A stretch of DNA of 64,000 nucleotides from Aquila chrysaetos chrysaetos (Eukaryota; Chordata; Aves; Accipitriformes; Accipitridae). Positions 38,801 to 50,800 of this stretch are shown piece by piece (the stretch's first letter is position 1; each line of letters opens with the position of its first letter). The position numbers and the translations under genes are program-made. A model generated the notes under the pieces. It was not told the origin of the DNA. It ran no database searches and worked only from the letters and a program-made list of their open reading frames with translations. The stretch spans positions 22,296,759 to 22,360,758 of the forward strand of contig NC_044012.1 of NCBI RefSeq assembly GCF_900496995.4. Direction: 5' to 3'.

Positions 38801-41800
38801 CAGTACTGTCTTTGTATAGCCCTCCTAGAAGAAGCTTTTCAAATTCAAGGAGGCGGAAGCCAAAGGTGGCTGAAAATGTTGTGAACAAACTGTGGGGGAC
38901 AGTTCATACTGTAGCTGTTAATTTCTCTCACACCTGATTATATCATGTAGATAGCTGTTAATTTGAGGTGTTTATATTTTCCAATTTTAAACTCAAGTCA
39001 TGACTGATATTTAAAACTATCTGCTTTCCCCTTAATTGCAGTGTACCAGGTGCTAAAGACTTTGGGTTCAGACTTGCAGCTGCAGGGACATGGGTCACAT
39101 TCTGTTGACTTACATTTGGCGTGCTTTTTCAGACACAAACCTGTGGGATTTCTCCTTCCCAAATCAGCACTGAAGTGCTTCTGGAGATTCGCTACTGCAC
39201 TATGTACCACTCACTATTGTACTATGATTTTTCTCCAGGCTAATAGGGTATGCAGGCTGTTAGCCTAATGGGTGCCGTTGCAGTGGCACCTGTTATATAT
39301 GAATGTAAATGCTAGAGGTTTTTTTGTACAGCAGCATTCTTCTGCTGAGTATTGATCATCATTTGTAGAGTAAAAAAAAAAAAGAAAATCACGCGGCTCT
39401 GTTAGAGTGCTGCCGAAAATGGATCTGAGACTGTAGATGTCACCTGATAAAGCTCAATTCCTTTTTTTGCTTGACAGAACAGAGCAAAAGTTTCTTTTGG
39501 TGTTGCCTCTGTGTAGTGTCTTATTCGTAACTTCTTGTTCTCTCTCCAGCCTTCTATTAATACTACCAATATTGATACACTGTTAGTAGCAACAGATCAA
39601 ACTGAGAGAATTGTGGAACCTCCAGAGAATGTCCAGGAAAAAATTGCTTTCATCTTCAATAATCTGTCTCAGTCAAATATGACACAGAAGGCAAGTATGG
39701 AAGAACACTAGTAAAATTATTTTTTTATGTATTTCTGAAAGTCCGTTCTAAAGTGGTGGGTGATGATGTTTCTACAGAAATTCCAACTTGCAGAAAATTA
39801 GGAGGGAGCACACTGTAAAGAAATAGTAGTTTCCAACACTTTTTGCTTGAATGTCTTCAGAGATACAATTTTTCAGGGAAAGGTGAGATGGGTAAAAGAT
39901 AGCTGTTTTTAATCTTGCTTTCTCCTACAAGTCTCCTTGTTCCTGTGTAGCCAGATCGTTTATACTAACGTATTACATGTCAGCAATGCTTTGTTTTCAG
40001 GAAAGCATGTCCAGCAGATGCCCAGAATAACCACTGGATAGTCCTTTCTGATGGTTTTTGTCATTTGAAAGAACTGAAAAATACTAATGCAAGTTTCTGA
40101 AAAACATTAACACAAGTTTGAACAAAAATTCACATTGTAAATGGGCTGGGTACCACTTAATATTGCAAGGTTAAGCTGATGGACTCTTGTATTTCAAGCT
40201 GAAATTCAGGGAATTTTTTCTGAACTAGTAGAAATCTGCAGTACTGCTGCAGCCAGTGCTATCTGTCTTGTGGACAGATGGCTTTAATGTAAAATGCTGA
40301 CATGTATTTTGCAGTTATCTGGTAAAAAGTTGAAAAGTGGGGGAGAGGTAAACTATTATGCCTTGCTGATTTTGATTGAGTCCTTACTGGTTGACCATAT
40401 CTTTGGATGATGAGACACTGATTTCAAAGCATTATTTAAAAAAAAAAAAAAAAAACAAAAAACAAAAAAAAAAAAAAAACAAACCCAACCTTTGTGTTAA
40501 AAGCAATTGACTGACTGTGACTGTGATGGTCAGAGCTGACCCAAAAAGTTTTTGGTCGTCTTCTTATATCTTCTATGGCGTGCTTCTTCTTTGGTATGGA
40601 GACAGGTTGAAGAATTGAAGGAAACGGTGAAAGAAGAGTTCATGCCTTGGGTATCACAGTATCTTGTGATGAAGAGAGTCAGTATTGAGCCTAATTTTCA
40701 CAGCTTATATTCAAACTTCCTTGACACACTTAAGAATCCAGAGTTTAATAAAATGGTTCTGAATGAAACCTACAGAAATATCAAGGTGAGTAGCACAAGT
40801 TTTCTAATACTTAGTAGATTTAAAGGTTTAGGAGCATGCTGTTCTCCTCATGCTGCTTGCTTACTATGGTGCTGATTTTCAAATATGGAATATCATTCAA
40901 AAATCTACTTGCTAGCTTACAGTTAAACTAACAAGTTACTTTTAGGGTTCTTCTGGTTTCAGTCAGGAATGTACCAAAGACTTAATTCAAATTGTATAAT
41001 GAGAGGGTAAATCTGCATTTGAATTCATTTATGTAGGTTGACTCTAAATTTGTGTGAGGCTTGCAAATTATAACCTAGGGGAAAATTGCTTATGGTTTAA
41101 GTTCTTTTGTGCAGGGAAAGTATAAAGATAAGAAAACCACACTCTGCTCTTCTGGTCAAAGAACAACAAAGGGGAAGGGGAGGGTTTAGGAAGTGGGAGT
41201 GTAACAACCAAAATTCACTAGAAGGCAAAGATGATGTGATGGGGAGGAGGAGGGAGAAGCGGCAGCCCAGAAGAGATGAGTGGATGAAACAAGTTTGTCA
41301 AGCAAGCACTACTTTTAAACCTGTTGGTGGAATTTCCTGACCACCATGGGTTACGCTGTAGTGCAAAAGAATCTCCTGGCTCTTCAGAGCATAGCTGACC
41401 TTGCTCTGTTCAGCTGATGCTTCTCTGAAGCTAAGGAACAGAACTAACAGCAGAATACTTGTGACATGATTTAAGTCTGGAAGTGAGAATTAAATGGTTT
41501 CCCAAGAAGTGCAAACTGTAGCCTTCAGGTCTGATGAAGCATTAAAAGGAAGCATTGCCTTCACAAGTTACACTTTACTCAGTGAGTAGTCGTAACAATC
41601 TTGACACAGTAAATGGTGAGGTCTGGAAAAGTGTAATGCTTTTTGATCCTCTTGAAAGAAAGGAATTTTGAAATCATTACAGGGCAGATTTATGGGGTGC
41701 TGCCTTGAAGCAAAGACTGCTCTTGAGTATCTCTGTAATGTGACAGTAGCTCAGAACTTAATGTTCTAAAACTTTACATCTTAAGTCAGATCAGCTGTTG

Positions 41801-44800
41801 GATTTTGTTTTGAATCTGATTATCTTCCAGTTGTTGCTCAAGTTGCTTTTTTTCATTAGGTGCTACTGACATCAGATAAAGCTGCAGCCAACTTCTCAGA
41901 CCGTTCCTTGTTGAAGAACCTTGGTCACTGGCTGGGAATGATTACGCTGGCTAAAAATAAGCCCATCTTGCACACGGTGAGCTTCTGTCTTTACAGATTT
42001 GTTTGGCATGAAACCAGGACAAAAGTATAATTCCAGAGTGGGTCATTTAAGACTTATAAATATTTTTTTATATCAGAAAAGTTAGTAGTTAAGTTCTTGT
42101 CAAATAAAGTAATTAATCCCATGTAAAAATGTATATCTATAAATCTTTGTTCAAAAAGTAACTGCTGCTCAGCAGTCTAAAATTCAAGGACCATCTTGAC
42201 TTAACTTTGCCAGTATGTCCTATAAGGAAATAGTGTTTAAGTGGAATTTTTGCAGTGTGCTTGCTGTTCTCTCCACCCTCTTCGCCTTTTCAATTGTTGA
42301 TGGTATTTTTCAGGATTTGGATGTGAAATCGCTACTACTGGAAGCATACGTTAAGGGACAGCAGGAATTGCTTTATGTAGTGCCATTTGTTGCCAAAGTC
42401 TTAGAATCCAGTGTCAGGAGTGTGGTAAGTGACTTTGTGCTGACAGAGTTATTGCTCAAGTGGCAAAATAAGTATTGCAGAAAGTAATTAGCTTTCTTCA
42501 CAAAGTGATAACTGATTGAATTTCATGGAGAGGAAGAAAAGGGATATAAGGGCTTAAAGTGAAGGAGTTCTGTTTTGAGGGAAAGTACATGGCCTGTGCC
42601 TTTTTTTTTTGCAGCCTAAATTGAGCTGAACTGTACTGTGGTATCCCTGAATAGAACTCTGTTGAGAAACGGAAGGATGCCATTGAAGTGGTTCTAGGAT
42701 CTATTTTTTTAATTCTCCCTGCCCCTCTTTGACCCTAGTCAACTCTTGTCAGTTCTGCTTGACATAGAACTGATCTGTCAGAAGGACCAAGTCATTGCGT
42801 TTCTAGTTTAATGTTCAGCTAGCTTCCTAATCTAGTTCCAGTCAGAATACTAAATTCAGCCTTAAGTGCACCTGTACAAACTTTTCCATAGCTGTATGCA
42901 CACATGTTCACATATCAAAAATTTCCAGTCATAAGTTATTCAAATAATTTAAGAAGTTTGTGTAATTCTGCTCTTCTCTTTGTTTTAGGTCTTCAGGCCT
43001 CCAAACCCATGGACAATGGCCATTATGAATGTTTTAGCTGAGCTACATCAAGAACATGATCTAAAAGTAAACTGTTTTTCTTTTCTATACCTACTGAGTG
43101 TGAGGTTTTCTTGACAATACCGGTCAAGAAGGATGTTGTGAAGGACCAAATTTCGCTTCTTGCTGCTTTAGCGTGGGGAGAATTTGGCATTGCTTAATTT
43201 GGTAGAACTTGGATGAAACTCTTCTCCTGTGAGGTCGGCATGCAAGATAGTTGTCTAATCCTCAGTCACTATTAAAGCCTCTAAAAGGCATGGGGTTAGA
43301 ATGGGAAGCTTGGGAGTCGAGTGGCCCAGTAAACGTTTCGGGTATTTTCCTTGTGACATAACCTAAACTAGAATTGTTGTGCAGTTGAATCTGAAGTTTG
43401 AGATTGAGGTGCTCTGCAAGAATCTTGCACTAGACATCAATGAGCTGAAACCTGGAAGTCTCCTGAAAGATAAGGATCGTCTGAAAAATCTGGATGAGCA
43501 GCTGTCTGCTCCAAAGAAGGATGTGAAGCAGCCAGAAGAGCTACCACCCATCACAACTACTAGTAAGTACTTTTCATATAGAACCCAGAACCACACTATA
43601 GAAGTTCAATTAAGACAGGTTATGCTATTGCAAAGAAAAATGTGAAGCTGCGTAACGCTGGTATAACATTGCTGAATGCTTGGGAGCACTTGGATAGTTT
43701 TGTAACAGAAGTAGGTGTACGGAGTTTGGAGGTGGAAAGGGAGTGGAAGCTATTCTGAGGACTAATTTTACACATGCTGTGTTTAGCTAGCTACTCCTTA
43801 GAAGGGAGTGAAGCAGGATGATCTATTAACAAGATATCAGGGGCTAAACTGTGTTGTAACAAACAGCTCTGTTAATATGTGCTGAAGCTAGTTTGATACT
43901 AATTGGGAAAATGGAGAATAAAAATTGCTTGATAAGTTTAGGAGGCTTCATGATTGAACTGCAAAATTTTTGTTTCTTGGTCACTTGCTGGTTTAAATGA
44001 GAATTGTATACTTCTGTTATAAGCATTTGCTCTTCAGTAATGGTTCACTACAAACATTCTTGTATTCTATAGCTGCTTCTACAACTCCAGCTACCAGCAC
44101 CACTTGTACAGCCACGGTTCCTCCACAGCCTCAGTACAGTTATCATGACATCAATGTCTATTCTTTAGGAGGGTTGGCTCCACATATTACCTTAAATCCG
44201 ACGGTAAGTTTTAGAGCTGATTTGGTTTGCTAAAAGAATTCTTGCCACCAGTATTGCCACATCTCAGCTAGTGGGAGCAGCATTTGGTAAGTTGAAGCTA
44301 TTGGAGAGCCACTTCTCAAAAGTAATGAGGAGGGTGAATGCTAACAAGTAATGAAATGGAGAACTTCAGGGGTGGCTAGTAGCTATATTAGCTAACAAAA
44401 TTTCACATGGTCAAGTGATTCTTTGCTGTGACACTTACATTAGTATCCAGTTTATTTCTGGCAATAAGTGTCGGTTGAGATAGTTGCTATCAGGACTCAA
44501 GCTTAAAAGGAGCTTCTCTGCTCCTTAAGAGCAACTTAGCTCTTAAGTTAGTCTTTGCATTGTGCTTGGCTGCAACTTTGGAAGAAAAATGGTCGTATGT
44601 CCCAGTTTTATAATTATCAAACTGATATTGTAATAGCTGCATGTGGAACATAGGAGTGCTGCACTGTAGACAAGCTGTGACAGTGAACTTGAAAGTTTTT
44701 CAGAACATGTGAATGTCTAGGATAGATGGGATTTTTTTATTCTCACTTAACTTTCCTAATCTTCCTCCAGATTCCACTGTTTCAAGCCCACCCGCAGTTG

Positions 44801-47800
44801 AAGCAGTGTGTGCGGCAGGCAATAGAACGAGCAGTGCAAGAGCTTGTCCATCCGGTGGTCGATCGGTCCATTAAGATTGCCATGACTACCTGTGAGCAGA
44901 TAGTGAGGAAGGACTTTGCACTGGATTCAGAGGAGTCACGAATGCGTGTGGCCGCACACCATATGATGCGGAACCTGACTGCTGGGATGGCCATGATTAC
45001 CTGCAGGGAGCCTTTGCTGATGAGCATAGCTACCAACTTGAAAAATAGTTTTGCTACTGCACTGAGGGTAAGAGTTGCATCATCTGAAGCTTATTTCCAG
45101 CTTATAGGACTGTAGACATCCAGCATTAGCAAATCAGTTCTCCACACTGTAGACTTGTTGATTAATTACATGGCTTAACTAGTGTGTACATGAATTTAGT
45201 GGACAGGTTTCTCATGACTTGTGGAATTACAGTGAAAAAACTGTGCTGAAATAACAGCTCATGTCAAACACTCTTAAGCTGGTAAAGTGGATCTTGCTAT
45301 GTTACACACAAACTTCCTGACTGCCTTTTTATTTTGCACCAGTGTTCTCTCCAGTTTGATCACGTTGCAGAAGCCTTGAAGTACTTATCTTTTTGTGGGT
45401 TTTGAGGTAGAAAAGCTAGAGTGGGGAGGACTGAATTGATTCTGGGACTTTCTGGTGGTGTCTTAGATTGTCTCAGCAAGCATGTATGTTTCAGGCAGAT
45501 TTTATTTACTTGTGCTGTTAGCAGATATGTAGCTAAGATTTTTCTGCATGGTTTGTTAATTTGTTGGGTTTTCTGGAGGATATTTTCAGGTCTCTTCATG
45601 AATAAAATTTGAGCTGCAGTGCTAGCTTCCCCTTCTTGGCTAAACGAACACAGTTCATGAACTGTTGGGCAGAACAGTAGCTGCTACCCAGAAAACTGTC
45701 ACTGAAGAACGTGTGTAGGCAAAAGTCATTCAAATTTTGTGGAAGGCTTGGTGCTAATGTATCATGGTGCGTGTAAAAATGTCATGAATGGTATGAAAAT
45801 GGAGCAACATTTTAGTCAAGTTTGGGGTTTTGGGGGGTTTTTTAATCCCTGAAGATGTGTGAAATTGATATGGGGCCAGTTGTTATCAAGGAGGTTTTCT
45901 TAAGGAGTAATTATACAAAACATTGCGTTGCAGAAGAAAGTGCTGTACAAGACATCAAAAGATTCACATCTGGCTTAAGCAGTGTAGTTTTCAGGAATTA
46001 ATGAAGTAGGGGTAGATCCTAATGGACTAGGAAATCCTAGTAGATTAGACTGTGTTTATATGTGTATACCATTTCCAGTGGGAGTTGCTGCTTGGCACCC
46101 TGGAAAATAAGTCTGTCTGTTCCTGTTCAGGGTTCTCTCAAAGCAGACTCCTGAGAAGAGAAGAAGAAAATCTGTATCAGAAAGGGAACCCACTGAAAAA
46201 GGCTTACAACTACTGTTTTGCATTGTTAGCGATGCACCTCTATATCTTCTGATTACAACCTAGGAAGCAGAAAAACTTTTACGCTGTGATGTGAGGCTTG
46301 CTTTTCCTGCATTAGCATCTGTTGTATGTGTGTCAGTCTAAAGCAGAGCTTTATTTCTATGCCCTGGAGATAGGTTGGTGGAGAAGATGGAGAACCTCCT
46401 GCTGTTTTGTTCCTTGTTGAAAGCCTTTACTGTCATCTTGCCTACATGTTTTATTCAAAGCTATGCAAAATTAAGTTTATTATTGTATATTCCATGCAAA
46501 GAGTGCATTCCTAAGAGCATTTCTTCTTATTGCTGGTTTTCGGTATAGGCAGTGGTGTGGATTTTAAGGCTAGCAACATACTGGGAAAATTTACAGCTGT
46601 CACTGATTATTGTGATTTTCAATAGGCAGCCTCCCCACAACAGAGGGACATGATGGAGCAGGCAGCAGCCCAGTTAGCGCAGGATAACTGTGAGCTAGCA
46701 TGCTGCTTTATCCAGAAGACGGCTGTGGAAAAGGCAGGCCCTGAGATGGACAAGAGGCTCGCAACTGTAAGTATGGAGCTGCTGTCTTTTATAAAGTATT
46801 ATATGTGCTCAAATACATTCAGACTCAGTGTCTAAAATTCAATGTGGTGTTTGGATTTTTCCCCAGGAGTTTGAGCTCAGAAAACATGCTAGACAAGAGG
46901 GTCGTCGGTACTGTGATCCTGTTGTGTTAACTTACCAGGCTGAGCGGATGCCGGAACAGATCAGGTTAAAGGTGAGGGTATTAACTGCGCTATGTTCTGA
47001 TGCTGCTCTTCTCCCCATCCTGATGATAAAAAGTAGATGGCACAGCTTCACCTAAGCAATCCTGTATATTTTCAGTCTTGTCTAACAGTGCAACTGCTAT
47101 TAGATTGATTAGTAATGGAAACACATGAATATGTTGTTCCAAAATGGGTGTTCATTCCATTTTCCTCAATTTCTTGAGGACATTAAAAGTCCTGTCTCTT
47201 CTTCTGTGCTGTTCCTTTCACTGAAAGATGGCTAGTCTGTTTTGTTGTCTTGTTGTTTTTATATTTTATTCCCTTAAAGGACATGTCATGTGCTATCAGC
47301 AGAGCGTGACTTTTGTGCATCAGACACACATGAAGCCAGTATTCAGTTATTCCTGTTTCTGGGAATGTGAGTTGCAGTTGTAGAGCAAAAATGCTCCTGT
47401 TTGGAGGTGTGGCAGGAGAGATAGGACCTCAGCGCAGAGCAGCCAAATCCTACTTCTTGATGTCTATGCCACTCTGTTTAAGAATGTGACTGAGCAGCTA
47501 CCTGTTACACAAACTGCCTTCATTTCTTACTGCCACAGTGATTAACAATGAGGTTAATGCCTGTTCTTTTCATTGCAAAGGTTGGAGGTGTGGACCCAAA
47601 ACAGCTGGCTGTTTATGAAGAGTTTGCACGCAATGTCCCTGGCTTCTTGCCTACCAATGACTTAACTCAGCCTACAGGATTCTTGGCTCAGCCCATGAAG
47701 GTAGAGATTTCTGAATTAATCGGCTTGAGAGTACTATAGCCCTTTTGGTGAATGTTGTGGAACTTGTGTCCTTTGCTAGAAGACTAGTAAGAATCAGGCA

Positions 47801-50800
47801 TTTGTATTGCTTGGGAATAGTGGTTGAAAGATGAATTAGTTTTATGTTGCCATTAGTTTGACATCAAAACTTATATCCAGTCTTAGGGGTTTGTAACCCA
47901 AATTGGGACAAGATCTGCAAGTTATGATTTACTACATGTAGTTTCAGTAGCAGTGAAACATTTTATTCAAATCTCAGGTTACTTTTTCAGGAAGGTCAAG
48001 CATGGATTTTGAGATAATGAATGGATTTTTGTATGCATACTTGGTTTTAAGGACTGCTAGAATTGCTAGTTATTTCCACAGCTTAATTTGCTCATATTTG
48101 TGTATTTAAAATGCCAGCATAACTAACCACAATACTGTAGAGGTTTAAATTCTGGATGCTATAATTTTGGAAGCAGAAGAGCCAATCAGTATTTGAGTTT
48201 CACAAATACAATCCTTGCAAAAATCACTCATTCCCACCTTCTCTTAAGCAGCAAGCTTGGGCTACAGATGATGTAGCGCAAATCTATGATAAATGTATGA
48301 CAGAACTGGAGCAGCACCTGCAGTCCATTCCACACACCCTGGCCATGAATCCTCAAGCTCAAGCATTGCGCAGCCTCTTGGAGGCAGTGGTGGTGGCTCG
48401 TAACTCCCGTGATGCTATTGCTGCACTTGGACTGCTGCAGAAGGTGAGTGTTAACAACTCTTCTCCTATAACAACTCGCCTGGAGTTTATTACTCATCTG
48501 GTTTGTGGATTATCTTGCTGGTGACTGTGTATCTTCATGCGTCCTGTGGAACTTGCTTGGTGAAAAAGACTGAACAATTGCTGTCTTTGGAAATTCAGTA
48601 AATAAAACTGGACGAGGGCCATGGTGTTCACTTGGTGTATTGTACGTGCAGTGGCCAGGCTGCTGTGGGAAGAAGCAGGTACAGAATCCTGGGACTTAGG
48701 GGAGTTTTGTTCAGATGTGGCAAGTAGAGAGCTATTGCACTCCAGAATAGTCTTTGATTTCAGGATGATTTGGAGGCTAAGAAGACGTTTGAATTGCCCT
48801 TGTAGGTGGATAGTGTTGAGCATAGTACTGGATTTATAGTGGCACACTGGGGAATTGTTTTGCAGTAACTGTTAAATGAGTATGCATGGTGGGTTGACCC
48901 TGGACAATGGCCAAGCATCCATCTAGCTGCTTGCTCATTCTGCTCTCCTGCAGGACAGGGAGAAAATAGAGGCAAGGCAAGATGACTTGTTCATCCAGAT
49001 TATGACAGTTTAGTAGGGAAAGAAAAAGCTGTGTGCACAAACAAAAAGATTAAAATCGCTACTTCGCATCAGCAGGCAGATGTCTAGCCACTCCTCAGAA
49101 AGCAGGGCTTCAGTGCATGTAATGTTTGTTTGGGAAGGCAAATATCATAACCATGAATGCTCCTTTTCGACCTCCTTTCCCTGAGCTTTTATTGCTGAGC
49201 ATGATGTCATACACTACGGAATATCCTTTTATTCAGTTTGGGTCAGCTGTCCTGGCTGTGTTGCTTCCTAACCTCTTGCCCATCCCCAGCCTACGCACTG
49301 GTGGGGGAGGCAGAGTGGGAAAGAGCAAGCCTTGATGCTGTGCAAGTGCTGTTCAGCAATTGGCAAAACACTGGTGTGTTGTCAACACTGTTTCAGCACA
49401 AATCCAAAGCACAGCACCATATGGGCTGCTATGAAGAAAATTAACTCCAATGCAGCCAGAACTAGTAGACTATATCAGGTGGAGTGTTGCAGTGAGCTCT
49501 GCAAGCTGAGCTGGCATCAGTGCCTGTGTAGTAGTGCAGAGCAGAGTGACAGATGTGGAGAAAGATCCACCTGAGTACAGTGGAAGGATACTGAGCTGTC
49601 TGCATAAGGATCCAAGAACAGCGGCAAAACAAAAGTAACTGAAAGCTGGAGGGAGGCTCTTTGTTCTTGACTGATCGTGCTTGTACCTACTAAAGGATCT
49701 AGTCCTGACTAGGACTCAACCAGGTAAATTGTGCTGCCCTTGTAAGACTCATCTTCCATTTGCTTTAGACTAGCACAGATGCATCTGAGTGGTGCAGCTC
49801 TTTGTCTAAAGAACATGAGAGCTGACCTCTGGCAGGTTCTGTAAATTTTCTTTCATGTAGTTTTTCATGAGCCATATGCAGAATTGCTCAGGAGGAGGCG
49901 TTGACTTGCAGAAGCTGCAGAACGAACTAATGCGGTCTTTCATACTATTTGGTGCCTATGTAAAGCCAGTGGGGCATAAAGGGACTGTAGGCTTGTTTGT
50001 GGTAGGACAGCTGTGCAAAGTGAACATATAGATGCCATAACAGCTGGTAAAATCTCACATAGTCTTACCAAGGGGTCAGCACAATGACTAAATTGGTTTA
50101 TGCATGTCTGCCAAGTCTTCTGGTGATAACTTGCTGATGTAATTTGCAGAAGATTTGGAAGAGGACTTGTTTTTTCCTCTGCTAACAGGTTGCATCTATT
50201 CTAGGCTGTAGAGGGCTTACTGGATGCCACTAGTGGGGCAGATGCTGACCTCCTGCTTCGCTATCGTGAGTGTCATCTGCTTGTGCTGAAGGCTCTGCAG
50301 GACGGCCGTGCATATGGATCTCCATGGTGTAATAAACAAATTACTAGGTCAGTTATGAGACAACAGGAATATTGATGTAGCTTTCGTCATCTTTTGGAGT
50401 TACTGTGTTACTCTGAATCACTTGCCTGTTAATATTTTGCATTACTGCAATTTGGACAGACAAAAAATAACTAGCTCTTTTGTCAAAAAGACGTGATAAT
50501 GCTGCTTCATCCTAGAACATGATGGGAATCTTTAATGGAATTAAGTATTAGAGATGCTCTGGGGTTTTTTTCCTCATTTTATATGTGTCTATGCTGTCAC
50601 AAACAATGTGATATGGCATATGCCTGCAGCAGAAGCACTGGTACTTCAGCTAGGCAGATGTGCCGCTTTGTCCTCAGAAGGGAGGTGTCTTATGCTGAAT
50701 GAACTGAAGCTCTTGAAGAGCTGTTGTGACCAGTTGTGCAGGGCAATGAATGCTTGAGGCTGATGACTGTTCAACTCAAACATTACCTTAGAGAATGCTT

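Noticed and set aside
41107-41340. 77-codon + strand frame in intron 25
   Set aside because: Arises from an A/G-rich patch; no splice-site fit with CNOT1 and no recognisable protein features.
43119-43141. Perfect 8-bp inverted repeat in intron 28 as a snoRNA hairpin
   Set aside because: No H box or ACA at a suitable distance, and no C/D boxes; a single short hairpin is expected by chance.
44782-45036. 84-codon minus-strand open frame
   Set aside because: It lies wholly within exon 31 and is a shadow of the conserved coding frame.
35272-50204. Sense-strand homologues of SNORA46 and SNORA50A expected from human CNOT1
   Set aside because: I searched for guide sequences matching 18S sites (around U34, U105, U649) and for H/ACA box layouts in sense, and could not place either with confidence. 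They may still be present.
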